Shown: positions 35,611 through 46,959 of the stretch, one piece after another
Layout of the letters: every line of letters begins with the position of its first letter
Numbering within the stretch: position 1 is the first letter of the stretch
Assembly (NCBI GenBank): GCA_030549775.1
Contig: CM060172.1
Span: forward strand, 56,967,942-57,031,941
Reading direction: 5' to 3'
DNA length: 64,000 bases
Source: Tamarix chinensis
Lineage: Eukaryota; Streptophyta; Magnoliopsida; Caryophyllales; Tamaricaceae
Notes under the pieces: model-generated
Seen by the model: only the letters and a program-made list of their open reading frames with translations
Database searches by the model: none
Told to the model about the DNA's origin: nothing
Translations under genes and position numbers: made by a program

Positions 35611-36005
35611 ACCCCACTATTATAACCGGTGGGCTGGTCACAATAGAGCATCATGCCCTAACCACTATTATTACCGGTGGATCGGTCACAATAGAGCATC
35701 CTGCCCTAACCACTATTATTACTGGTGGATCGGTCACATATAGGGTATAAACCCTAACCACTATTCCTAACCGATGGATCAGTTCGGTTCCTCCTCGCAT
35801 GGTGTTCCACTGTAAGTAATTAATATCTTTTAAGAGCTTTAACGATTCTGGTTTGTGTTTATTGAGCTCGAGTCACCCCACTATTATTACCGGTGGGCCA
35901 GTCACATATAGGACCTCATGTCCTAACCACTATTATAACCGGTGGATCGGTCGCACATAGGACTACGCGTCCTAACCACTATTCCTGACCGGTGGATCGG
36001 TTTGG
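35611..36005. repeat. Palindrome-bearing minisatellite of family B, copy B1
   Basis: About seven units of ~55-60 bp, each with CCACTATTATNACCGGTGG, a GGATCGGTCACA word and a CCTAAC end. They form two clusters either side of a non-repeat stretch (about 35800-35870). Each unit contains the palindrome ACCGGT. Confidence 0.85.
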
Positions 36006-36805
36006 ACTCGGCTCAATAATCTTCCACTTTAAAAGATTAGTATCTTAAATATTTTATTCAAAGGCTTTCACCTTGGACATGCACAAATCATAAATCATAA
36101 ATTTCATATTCATCATCATACTTACAGTTTAATCACCACCTACATATGATAACACAAAAACCCTAATCAGCCACACCAAACCCTAATTAACCACAACAAC
36201 CCATAGTTAATCATTCCAAACCCTAATTCAGTCTCCTTCGTACTCTTAATTTTCTCCACGTGCTATTTTTCATCTCAAGTGCTCAAACACCCAAACAACA
36301 CTTACATTCCCTTCATTACATCCCAAATTAACTTTCCACACGTAAATTTAATACCCATGCAGACATTAATCTCCCCATGCAAACATTCGAACCTTTTTCA
36401 TGCCCCCTAAAATTCCACGTGAAACCCTAAATTCAACCATGCAAACCCTAATACCACCATACAACCATCAATGCCACTATGGAAACCCTAATACCACCAT
36501 GCAACCATAAATACCACCATACAAACTATAAATACCACTATACAACCTTAATAACATCATACAAACCCTAATACCACCACACAACCATAATTACCACCAT
36601 ACCAACCATAATTCCGTCATACAAAACCCTAAATTCAATCTACACAAAACCAAAGATTCACCCATGCCAAACCTAGATTCAAACCATATAAAACCCAAAG
36701 ATTTGTCCATACCAATTCCTACATTCAATCCATACCAACCATATATTCATCCTTACCAAACCCTAGATTCCAATCACATAAAACCGAAGATTCATCCTTA
36801 CCTTA

Positions 36806-37078
36806 CCATTGATTAGATTCTCCCATTCATAACCACAAATTAGATTTTCCCATATAAGACCATAAGTTAGATTCTCCCACATAAAATCATAAATTAGAAT
36901 CTCCCAAGCAAAATCATAAATTGGATTCCCCCAAACAAATCATAAATTAGATTCTCCCAATCAAATCATAAATTAAATTCTCCCAAATAACATCATAAAT
37001 TAAATTCTCCGAAACAAACCATAAATTCGATTTTTCCATATAACATCATACATTAGATTATTCCTTATAAAACCATAA
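36806..37078. repeat. 27 bp minisatellite of family B, copy B1
   Basis: Roughly ten imperfect copies of a CATAAATTAGATTCTCCCA-type unit. The matching array in copy B2 is at 60846-61240. Confidence 0.85.
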
Positions 37079-37539
37079 AATTAGGTCAACTCACTTCCCT
37101 TAGTCAACTTCTTTCTCCATCCTTATTTTTCATCCTTTTCCCCCGCACAAATCATATCAACATCCTCACATGCATGTCTTACAGGGTCACAACACATATT
37201 ATCATACATAAATAATACACATGCCATAAAAAACATACTTCAACTCCACGTCATATCATATACGACATAATTAATAATCATAAACATAGAATGCATAGCA
37301 TATGAATCACATAATGCATATAAGCACACAATGGCCTTAGTAAACCCTTACCTAAAATATCACCGGTCTTGGAGCACGCTCCTACGCCTTCTTAGGGCTT
37401 TGACCAAATAATAACATATTAATAAAATAACCTTAACAAAATTCTAACTTTGCTAAAGACACAAAAATAATATAGATATTATAAACCTTTTTAATATAGG
37501 GTTAAAGACTTTATTCTAATAACAATAGTGATACTAACA

Positions 37540-37930
37540 TAATAATATCAAAGATAATAAAACTAATATAAATGAGAATAATAATAATAATAACAATAAT
37601 AATAATAATCATCAACAGAATAATAACAATAGTAATAACAATTATAACATTATTAACAATACTAATGGTAAAATATTTGCATTAATAATAATGGAATAAC
37701 AATAATAGAAATTCGAAATATAAAATAATAATAATAATTATACTTATAACATATTAATATTAATAATAGTAATAAAAGAAATAATAAGGGGAATAATAAT
37801 AAAATTGAATTAAAATACAATAAGGCTTCAGCCCTCAACATAAATAATAATAAAACAATACTACTACTACTAATAATAATAAAACATATTAAGAACATAA
37901 TTATTAAGAATAATAATAATGGTATTTATA
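37540..37930. repeat. TAA-rich microsatellite tract of copy B1
   Basis: Interrupted AATAATAAT and AACAAT runs over about 390 bp. Same position in copy B2 (61720-62130). Confidence 0.85.
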
Positions 37931-38470
37931 GGCAAATAATTGAAATAAATTAAATCAAGGCTTATAATAATATGGAAAATGGTTGAGAGGGTCTAGGGTT
38001 CAACCTTGAGCTGGTGGGGATAGGCGGCACCGGCGGTGGTGCACGGAGGCGGCGGCGGTGGCCAAAAAAAGAGAAGAAAAGAGGGAAAGATGGATGTTGG
38101 AAAAAAGATAGGGAGAATTGAGGTGAGATAAGAGGTTTTTATGGTTTCCCAGGAGGAGAGGGACAAAATGATGGTGGTGGTGCAGCCATAGGTGGCGGCG
38201 CACGGCGGTGGAAGGTGGTTTAAGATTTCGAGGTAAAAATTCTGGCGAAACGAGCAACCAACTTTGTACGGTTATGGAGGCCTATGCAAGAAGAATCAAA
38301 GGTTGAAAATAGTTTAGTTAACTAGAGGGCATTGCAGGGAAGAATTTGGGATGATGTGGTGGCCCTGAGGTTGGCTAACGGCGGAGGACGATGCGTCTTA
38401 AGTTGCGGTGATGGCAGCCCTCGCCGAGGATTTCGGGGAAGAAAAATCTTCCACAACTCCTACAATCAGG

Positions 38471-38479
38471 CTTTTTATA
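38471..38479 (-). promoter_or_regulatory. TATA box of copy B1
   Basis: The minus strand reads TATAAAAAG, downstream of which (towards 38000) the template is GC-rich and pyrimidine-biased. A TATA box sits at a comparable place in copy B2 (62796-62803). Confidence 0.55.
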
Positions 38480-38934
38480 GATGGTTTATGGGATAATAGG
38501 GTTTTGGGTGTCGGCAGGAAGGTATTTGATGCGAGAAATTGGGTGGCCGGTGGCAAAAAACGGTCAGGCATCATTTGGTTTGCTTCGAATTTTCACGAGG
38601 CTGGGGAGAAGAAACGGGCGAGAGATAACGACGAGATGTATGCCAATTTATTCCTTGAGTAAAGAGGAATACAATGAGCCGAGAAACGGCCGGTCAAAGG
38701 TCTCGTCGTCGGAGATGCCATTGACGGGGTTGAGAGGTTGCAGCGCAGCGACGAAGGAGGACGGAGGAAGAAGGAAAGGAGGCAGACCGGTCGGCCGGGA
38801 AAAAGAAAAGAAAAGGAAGAACCGGGCGGTCGGCGCGAGGGAGGGTGCGTTTAAGTGAGACGACGCATTTTGGGAAGAAAGAGGACGAAACGCAGCGCGT
38901 CGATGGGCGGACGAATGGCGACGGGCGCGGGCTG

Positions 38935-39105
38935 GGTCGTGCCGCAGAAAAGGAAGAAAAGAAAAAGAAGAACTGGGCTGCGACTGGCCCAGTTGGGGAA
39001 AAGAAGAGGAAATAGAAAAAGAAGAAAAAGAAAGAAAAAGAAAGAAAAAGGAAAGGAAAAAGGAAGAAAGAGAAAGAAAAAGGAAAGGAAAGGAGAAAAA
39101 TAATT
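38935..39105. repeat. Long polypurine tract of copy B1
   Basis: The plus strand is nearly all A and G from about 38995 to 39103 (AAAGAAGAAAAAGAAAGAAA style), with a shorter run before it. The 82-codon plus frame here is a Lys/Arg-rich artefact of this composition. Confidence 0.8.
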
Positions 39106-39535
39106 AGGTTAGGTCAAATCAAATTAATCTGAATATTTAGGATATTTAAATAATAATATTTGAATAAAATCATATTTAAATCTCTTTTTAGGCTAAAATT
39201 AGGATTTTTAAAAGATTTTCCAGAAATTCCATTTTAATTAGCAAAACACCCTAATTTTCTCCAATTAAATTATTTATAAACTTAATATTAATTTGGAACT
39301 ATTTCCTCCTTCTTATTTTAAATAAAATAATTTATTTCGTTAATTTCTAAAATAAAACCCTTAATTTAGATAAAATACCCAAATTTCTCCTAATTAAAAT
39401 ACTTAGAAATTTATTCTTGATTTTTCCTAATTAATTTCCTTTTATTTTAAATAAAGTAATATACTTAATTAAATTTTAATAATAAAACCTCATTTAAATA
39501 TAATATTTAAAATTTGAAATTTTCGGGGCATTTCA

Positions 39536-39720
39536 TATTTTCTTGATATCTTATCTATGTTAATAGATGTATGAGCTTGAAAGCTTTGCTACTCTTAGAT
39601 GATATATTTGAGTCTTAATAGATATTATTTTTCAATATATGGATTTTAAAACCTAAACATTTACTAATAAATAATTTTATTTTTTAGGAAACATTAATAA
39701 TAAAATATTAAGTGTTACGT
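39536..39720 (-). pseudogene. Continuation of the pararetrovirus-like sequence beyond B1
   Basis: The B1 target duplication joins this stretch to 34867. Read on the minus strand it runs toward the 34860 end in a partly open frame, as expected for sequence upstream of the protease. No motif is strong enough for a firm call. Confidence 0.3.
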
Positions 39721-39964
39721 CGCATCCAATATAGAATATGTACTCCCTATACCTTATCTATGTCAAGTGCAATGCTAAAAAATAACTCATATTTAGAGAT
39801 CAGGTGTGGGAAAGACTTAATCCTGTGATAATACGAGATTAAAAAATGGAGAGAGAACACATATTATAGAAAATAGAGCACTAAAAGTCCAAAAAGAAAT
39901 ATTGGAATAACCATGCACATGAATCAACCCATAACCAATCACCACATGTAATCACATCAAATGC
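39721..39964. other. Short non-coding flank, host site of the Copia element
   Basis: No gene. It ends with AATGC, the left target duplication of the Copia element, and is continuous with 45329 once that element is removed. Confidence 0.6.
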
Positions 39965-40443
39965 TGATGAAATATGATCTCTGAATGAAGAAGAACTTAA
40001 AGCTACTTAAGTTTCGAGAGAGAGGCTTCAGGTTAACCAAGGGGTTATGCGCAAAACCGACTTAGGTTAAAAGATTAAAGTCTGGGGCCAAAGTGGAATT
40101 ATGGGAAGTTACAGGGGCTTGATTGTAAAACCAGAAACTTATATATATGTTCTGGTATTTTCCCGGGTGAGAAAAATCATTACTGTAAAAACCTTTTCCA
40201 TGTGCGAAACTTATTTTCTCTCTTTTGTCCTTCTGTATACGAGATAAATAAAAGTATACTAAACTTCTCCCGAGACGTAGGATGATCACACTGATCAATC
40301 CGAACTCGTAAACGATGTGTGTCTCCTTCTCATTACTGCTCAGTTCTTTCGTTGTTTTGATTTCAGAGTTTAATACAGTTTAAACTTTCAAGAACTTGAA
40401 ACAGAGTTGAGTTTAATTGAAGATTATAGATCTGGTTACAACA
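39965..40443 (+). repeat. 5' LTR of the Copia element
   Basis: 479 bp, TG...CA ends. A TATATATA box at 40140-40147 is followed by TTCCCGGG and is the likely promoter. Pairs with 44850-45328. Confidence 0.95.
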
Positions 40444-40445
40444 AG

Positions 40446-40457
40446 TGGTATCAGAGC
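40446..40457 (+). other. Primer-binding site, initiator Met-tRNA
   Basis: TGGTATCAGAGC two bases after the LTR, with the same spacing and bordering bases as in the Gypsy element at 8186. Confidence 0.92.
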
Positions 40458-40581
40458 TCGGTCGTGACTTTGAATCATCGCCGGAAGTGAACTTCAGAGA
40501 AATCAAGAAATTCAAGAACTCAACGAGGACTGTTGAAACAAGGTGAACAGAGAGGTTCTTGTAGTTGGAAAACCAGAAAGA

Positions 40582-43527
40582 ATGACGACGCAGACATGGA
40601 AATTAGAAGTTGAGAAGTTTGATGGAAAAGAAGACTTCGTTCTCTGGAAAGAGAAAGTATGGGCAAGCCTGTGGAATCTTGGCCTTCATACAACCTTGGA
40701 AGATAATCCTGAGAGCTGGACTCAAGAAAAAGAGGCGGAGTCCAAAGTGGAGATCTCCACACCTGTGACAGGTATGACCTCAATCTCGACAAAGATTTCA
40801 GGAGAAACCACATTGATGAAATCTTTTAAAGAGGAGTCAATTGAGTCAAGAATGGAGAAGAGTCAGAGAGTAAGAAACATGATTGTGCTATGTTTGGCCG
40901 ACCAAATATTAAGAAAGGTTGTGCATGAAAAGACAGCGTATGGTGTATGGAAAATGTTAGAACAGATGTACGTGGAGCAGTCTCTCCCTAATAAAATGTA
41001 TCTGCTGCAAAGACTGTCAAGATTTAGAATGGATGAAAGCAAACATATCGAGGAAAATTTGGATGTGTTTCAAAAACTTTTGTCAGATCTGCAAAACTTA
41101 CAAGTGAAAGTGGAAGATGAATATCAAACAGTTTATCTGTTAAATTCATTACCTCCTGCTTATGATCAGTTAAAGGATGTCCTGAAATACTCGAGGTCGA
41201 CTGTAACTGCTGAAGAGGTGAAAGCTGCTGCAAGATCTAAAGAACTCGAGCTTGCTGCCCAAAAGAGAGTAATCAGAAGCTCAGGGGAAGGACTGTTTGT
41301 CCGAGGAAGATCAATGAACAGGGAGAGCAATCAAAACAATAAGAACAGAAAGAAATCAAGATCCAAATCCAAAACTAGAGCAGAATGCTGGTATTGTGGA
41401 AAGAAAGGTCATCTAAGGAGAGATTTTTTCTCAAGAAAGAAAGCTGAAAAGGGAAACCAAGAAAGTCAGGAAGAAAGGGGAGAAGCTGCAATTGCAAATG
41501 CAGCTCCTAATGAATCTGATGTCGTGACAATAGTGGATGCAGATTCATTAATTGCTTCAGAACTAGATATCCAGGATCGGTGGATATTAGACTCAGGATG
41601 TACATTCCATATGACCCCTCGAAAAGAATGGTTTCTCAATTTTGAAGAATCAGAAGGAGGAAAAGTCAAGATGGGAAATGATGCAATATGCCCAGTTAGA
41701 GGTATTGGAAGTATTAAGATGGAGTTGGATGATGGAACTTCTGTTATATTGACACAAGTGAGATATGTACCTGAACTAAAGAGAAACTTGATCTCTCTTG
41801 GAGCCTTAGACCAAACAAACTGTGGCTACAAAGGTGAAAAGGGCTCACTTAAAATCATAAAGGGATGCAGAACAGTTATGAAAGCAGTCCTACAAGATGG
41901 CCTATTCATCATACAAGGAAAGGTTGTTTCTGGAAAAAGTAATGTTGTTGCAGTCACTCCAGATGAAACTCAACTTTGGCATAGCAGATTGGGACATATG
42001 AGCCAAAGGGGACTTGAAGTTCTGTCAAAGGAAGGATCACTTGAAGGCAAACATATCTCGGCTCTTACCTTTTGTGAAAACTATGTTTTAGGGAAGTCTC
42101 ACAGACTATCCTTCAAAACAGGTAAGCATACTTCAAGAAATATACTTAACTATGTACACTCTGATTTGTGGGGAGCACCATCTGTCACACCTTCTCAGTC
42201 AAGGTTCCAATACTTTGTCACCTTCATAGATGATTTCTCGAGGAAAGTCTGGATTAGTTTTTTGAGAACTAAAGATGAGGTGTTTGAAAAGTTTGTGGAA
42301 TGGAAATCTTTGGTAGAAAACCAAACAGGCAGAAGGATCAAAACTCTCAGAACAGATAATGGATTGGAATTTTGTAATCAAAAGTTTGATAGTTTCTGCA
42401 GAGAACAAGGTGTACAGAGACACAGAACCTGTGTTTATACTCCACAACAGAATGGAGTGGCAGAAAGAATGAATCAGACAATAATGGAGAAGGTGAGATG
42501 CCTACTTGTTGAGTCGGGTTTACCTCAGAGAATGTGGGCTGAAGCAGCAGCAACTTCAGTCTATTTAATAAACAGATCACCATCCACTGCAGTGAATCTT
42601 CAGGTTCCAGAAAAGCTTTGGACAAGCTACTCACCAAACTATGATCACCTCAGAAGGTTTGGTTGTGTAGCCTATGTCCATGTTGATCAAGGTAAGTTGA
42701 ACCCAAGAGCAAAACAAGGAATATTCATTGGTTATCCCCAAGGAACCAAGGGATATAAAGTGTGGATTAAGAATGAAAACAAGGTAATAACCAGTAGAGA
42801 TGTGATCTTTAATGAGGCCATGGTATTCAAGGATTTGCCTAGAGAAGAAATGGAGTCTGAGAATGATGATAAAAATCAGAGAACTCAAATTCAAATTCCT
42901 ATACCTGTTAATCCAGGAAATGGAAGAAAAAAGACTCCAGTTCCAGGTGGAGTTTCCTCATCACAGACACTGATAGAAGAATATGTATCTGAATCTGATG
43001 ATGAGAAAGTGAATGGATCAGATGAGAAGTCTGATGAATCCTCCAAGCAAGATCAGATAGAAACAGATGTTGAGAAGAATACAGAGGAGCAGAAAGATCT
43101 TACAGACTGGGTTCTTGCCAGAGACAGAGGAAAAAGGAACATAAAAGTCCCATCAAGATTCAATGAATCAGACACAGTGGCTTTTGCCTTCATTTCTGCA
43201 GAAGATATTGAAATAGAAGAACCAAAAGGATATCAGGAAGCAAGGAGAAGCAAAAATTGGCCTATGTGGAAGAAGGCTATGGAAGAGGAAATGGATTCTC
43301 TTATAAAGAATGAAATCTGGTCTCTTGTCAAACCAACAGCAAACAAGAGAGTGATTGGGTGCAAGTGGGTTTATAAACTTAAACCTGGCATACCTGGAGT
43401 TGAAAAGCCAAGATACAAGGCTCGGCTTGTAGCTAAGGGTTACTCACAGGTTGAGGGAATAGACTACAGCGAGATTTTTCACCTGTTGTCAAACATGTCT
43501 CTATCAGGCTTCTCCTATCTTTGGTAG
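40582..43527 (+). pseudogene. Copia gag-protease-integrase-RT, frameshifted 5' part
   Basis: The first good ATG is 40582 (MTTQTWKLEVEKF). The gag domain covers about codons 10-240. The zinc knuckle CWYCGKKGHLRRDF at codons 269-282 has Phe where the last Cys is required. Protease has WILDSGC. The integrase HHCC finger (near codons 465-501) has C498 but Tyr501 in place of the last Cys. The integrase core shows HSDLWG, RTDNGLEF and the GVAERMN glutamate. The frame enters RT (GCKWVYKLKPG, then ARLVAKGYSQ) and is lost after a T run at 43475-43479, where one T appears to be missing. It ends at 43527. The protein would lack the RT catalytic site, RNase H, and two zinc-binding residues. Confidence 0.9.
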
Positions 43528-44780
43528 TTCATCAAGACCTTGAACTAGAGCAATTGGATGTAAAAACTGCTTTTCTTCATGGAAATCTGGAAGAGCAGAT
43601 CCTCATGAAACAACCAGAAGGTTTCGAGGCTAAAGGAGCTGAAGGATTGGTTTGTCTGCTTAAAAGGTCCCTGTATGGCTTGAAACAGGCTCCTAGACAA
43701 TGGAACAAACGTTTTGATACATTCATGCTCAGCCAAGATTACATGAGGAGTCAGTATGATCCCTGTGTTTACTTCAGACAACTGAAGGATCAGACATATA
43801 TCTACCTCTTGATATATGTTGATGATATGTTAGTTGCTGCTAAAAATATGTCAGAGTTGAAGAAGCTGAAAGATACTCTCAATACAGAATTCGAAATGAA
43901 AGATCTGGGGCCTGCAAAGAAAATTCTTGGAATGACCATTCAAAGGGACAGAAACTTGGGAAGATTGACTCTGTCTCAGGAAGAATATTTGCACAAGGTT
44001 CTGATGACTTACTGTATGGATCAAGTAAAAGGTGTTTCAACTCCATTAGGAGCTCATTTTAAGCTGAGGGCATCAAAGGAGCAAGAGGATACAGATTACT
44101 CATTTATGGATACAGTCCCTTATTCTAATGCAGTGGGGAGTATCATGTATGCTATGATTGGAACAAGACCTGATTTAGCTCATCCAGTTGGAGTAATTTG
44201 CAGGTTTATGAGTAATCCAAATCGAGAACATTGGGATGCAGTGAAATGGGTACTAAGATATATCAAGGGAACACAAAACTATAAACTGGTCTATATCAGA
44301 GATGCAAGCTTTAAGGTGAGAGGGTTCTGTGATTCTGATTTTGCTGCTGATTTAGACAGAAGAAGATCCATAACAGGTTTTATTTTCACTGTGGGAGGAA
44401 ATGTGGTGAGCTGGAAATCTAGTCTTCAGCATGTAGTTGCATTATCAACAACTGAAGCCGAGTATATGGCTTTGGCTGAAGCAGTAAAAGAGGCAGTGTG
44501 GTTGAAAGGTATCGTTGAGGAACTCGGGTTAAAACCAGATTGTGCAGAAGTTTTCTGTGACTCACAAAGTGCTTTAGCTTTGTCAAAGAATCAGGTGTTT
44601 CATGAAAGGACAAAGCACATTGATGTCAGACTTCATTTTGTCAGGGACATCATTGCACAAGGAAGAGTCAAGGTTTTGAAAGTTCATACACAATACAATC
44701 CGGTTGATATACTTACAAAAACACTTCCTGTGGGCAAGTTCATTTCAGCACTAAAAGTGCTGAAGCTGACTGATAAATGA
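43480..44780 (+). pseudogene. Copia RT-RNase H, 3' part in the shifted frame
   Basis: The RT continues in the next frame without further stops to a TGA at 44780. LDVKTAFLHGNLEE is followed by GFE...CLLKRSLYGLKQAPRQW, the catalytic YVDD at 43815-43826, MKDLG and the ILGM stretch. RNase H follows with CDSDFAAD, TEAEYMAL, CDSQSAL and HIDVRLHFVRD, ending in VDILTKTLP. All visible catalytic residues are kept. It has no start of its own and depends on the broken upstream part. Confidence 0.9.
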
Positions 44781-44838
44781 GAAGAGTCAGGTTTGGAGAA
44801 GTTTAGTTCCAGAGTCTACTGCTAAAGATTCAGAGATC

Positions 44839-44849
44839 AAGGTGGAGAT
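44839..44849 (+). other. Polypurine tract of the Copia element
   Basis: AAGGTGGAGAT directly precedes the 3' LTR; the wording is typical for plant Copia elements. Confidence 0.75.
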
Positions 44850-45328
44850 TGATGAAATATGATCTCTGAATGAAGAAGAACTTAAAGCTGCTTAAGTTTC
44901 GAGAGAGAGGCTTCAGGTTAACCAAGGGGTTATGCGCAAAACCGACTTAGGTTAAAAGATTAAAGTCTGGGGCCAAAGTTGAATTATGGGAAGTTACAGG
45001 GGCTTGATTGTAAAACCAGAAACTTATATATATGTTCTGGTATTTTCCCGGGTGAGAAAAATCATTACTGTAAAAACCTTTTCCATGTGCGAAACTTATT
45101 TTCTCTCTTTTGTTCTTCTGTATACGAGATAAATAAAAGTATACTAAACTTCTCCCGAGACGTAGGATGATCACACTGATCAATCCGAACTCGTAAACGA
45201 TGTGTGTCTCCTTCTCATTACTGCTCAGTTCTTTCGTTGTTTTGATTTCAGAGTTTAATACAGTTTAAACTTTCAAGAACTTGAAACAGAGTTGAGTTTA
45301 ATTGAAGATTATAGATCTGGTTACAACA
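44850..45328 (+). repeat. 3' LTR of the Copia element
   Basis: 479 bp; differs from the 5' LTR at three sites (GCTRCTTAAG, AAAGTKGAATT, TTTTGTYCTTCTG). Confidence 0.95.
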
Positions 45329-45420
45329 AATGCATTAATCAATAATTACCTGCTATAAAGTTAGTATTTGCTTGTGAAAATGAGTAACACCCATCAAATG
45401 GATGGTCAATACTTGTGTAT
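45329..45420 (-). mobile_element. Left fragment of an older LTR-like unit (outer host)
   Basis: ACCTGC, then GTGAAAATGAGTAACACCCATCAAATGGATGGTCAATAC aligns in short blocks with copy B1 35320-35395 (GGGAATGAGCAGCACCCATG...GATCAGTACG). The alignment resumes after the Gypsy element at 55357, so that element sits inside an old relative of the A/B lineage. Confidence 0.5.
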
Positions 45421-46337
45421 TGATGTACATGCTAAACAAGTTGGCATATGCTTAATGGAATATGGTATTATTAGCCATTGAAATTTAAAAGGAGAGAATA
45501 TTTGAGCTAAGGTAGAGCCAAAGAACAAACACTCACAATTACCTCTCAATGTTTCAACACTTGAGATAAAAAAAAATTGATATTTTAAACTCAAAATAAA
45601 GGTTTCACTCAACTTTGTAGAAGAGGAAATAGGGGAGCTCAAAAATTCTGAATTTAATTCAAGGGGGTAGTGTCCTTCATTGAGTTGGGGCTATCCATAT
45701 TTATAGTGGCAACCATGAGTACAAAAAATTCATTATACCCTTTACCTTTAACTATCTTGTTACATTCCAACCACCTAGATATCTAATACAAGCTAACAAC
45801 TAGTTACATGAGAACTAGAACAAAGCCAGTCCATGCGTTGTATTTTCAATAGCCATATCACAACATTGAGCCCCTTACATGCTAAAAAAGGTAGGTAAAT
45901 AATTAAGTAACAAATAATTCAATCATTCCCTATGATTATTTAATCACCTTTCTTAATTATTGTCTTGATAGTTGGTTATTATCCAAAAAAGTTGCTAAAT
46001 CTCACCAACTCCATCACCTTTGTGCTTCATATTTTCTTCCCTTTTTTTTAAACTCCTTAGCTGCAAGTGGGAATTATTGTTCTTATTTTAGGTGGTATAA
46101 AAAGTTGATTGTTCTCAACAAAAAATATTTGGTTGAACCTTACATGGATGGGTTCCCTTTTTATGTGACTCCATGCATGGCCCATGCACGTTGTTGCATA
46201 GCTTTGCATAGGGAACTTTTATGTCCCATTATCCTTACTTTTCACTATTGAATTTTGTTCAAGTTAAAAGTGTTTTGTGATCTCATGAATTAGAAAAATT
46301 AATTAGTAAAATATTTTTAAGGGATGCTCTTACATCA
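45421..46337 (-). repeat. LTR of the older Gypsy element (3' LTR, left side)
   Basis: 917 bp, from TGATGTACATGC to TACATCA. It preserves the empty site of the A2 insertion (CACTCACAATTACC near 45530). Confidence 0.8.
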
Positions 46338-46959
46338 TCCTCTCTGTCTTAGGAAGGCTACTCCTCATCTGTGAAGGATTCATCATGTCGGTAGGCTTAT
46401 TTTTTCTTGGCATAAGTTTATTTTTTCTTCTGAAGAAAAAACTTTCCTTTCTAAGATGTAGTCATACGAGATCTCCTGGTTCAAAATTTAGTTCCATCTC
46501 ATGTTTGTTGGCTTTCCTTTTATTTATTTCATTGACTTTCTTGATTCTTTCTCTGACTTGATCATGTAATTTCTTGAATACTTGAATTATGTCTTTGAAT
46601 TCAAATTTTGTTTAAATCTTGATAGGAAGTGGAATAAGCTTGAAAGAGTAACAGAGTTGATACCATACATAATCTCAAAAGGAAAATTTCCACTAGTATA
46701 TGTGGGGTACTGTTGTATGCAAGTTCAGCATGAGGAAGCTTGAGGTCCTAATCCTTGAGGGATTTGTGCACCAAGTTGTGCAAGATAGTAGTCAGGGTCC
46801 CGTTGGTGACTTTTGTTTGGCCATCCATCTGTGGATAGTAGGCAGGGCTAAACAGAAGTTTAATACCAATCAATTTCTACAAAATTTTCCAAAAAATAGC
46901 TAAAGAATTTGGTATCCTTATCTGAGACAATGGACTTAGGAATATCATACAACTTTATT

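Larger units (their letters stand above)
34868..39535 (-). mobile_element. Family B giant solo LTR (4.67 kb), copy B1
   Basis: It begins TGTAACACCCC and ends GGGGCATTTCA, with a perfect 5 bp duplication TATTT (34863-34867 and 39536-39540). The TATA box and a pyrimidine-rich leader read on the minus strand, so the LTR is reversed. From left to right: a GCGGAAG box, a GTTACCGCC block, a palindromic minisatellite, degenerate CAAACCCTAAT-type repeats (36140-36800), a 27 bp minisatellite, TAA repeats, a GC-rich transcribed block (37990-38900), a polypurine tract and an AT-rich end. No coding domain, primer site or internal LTR copy was found. It interrupts pararetrovirus-like sequence. Copy B2 at 59040-63806 has the same layout. 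Confidence 0.8.
39965..45328 (+). mobile_element. Young Ty1/Copia retrotransposon, coding region damaged
   Basis: Two 479 bp LTRs (TGATGAAA...TTACAACA) differ at only three positions. The element has a perfect 5 bp target duplication AATGC (39960-39964 and 45329-45333), a Met-tRNA primer site and a polypurine tract. Domain order protease, integrase, RT, RNase H makes it Copia; wording of the RT and gag motifs resembles the Tork/TNT1 lineage. The gag-pol frame is broken by a 1 bp loss and two zinc-binding cysteines are replaced. The element therefore inserted recently but is probably non-autonomous now. Confidence 0.95.

Noticed and set aside
38855..39103. 82-codon Lys/Arg-rich plus-strand ORF
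   Set aside because: It is the translation of a polypurine tract inside copy B1; the composition explains it and no domain is present.
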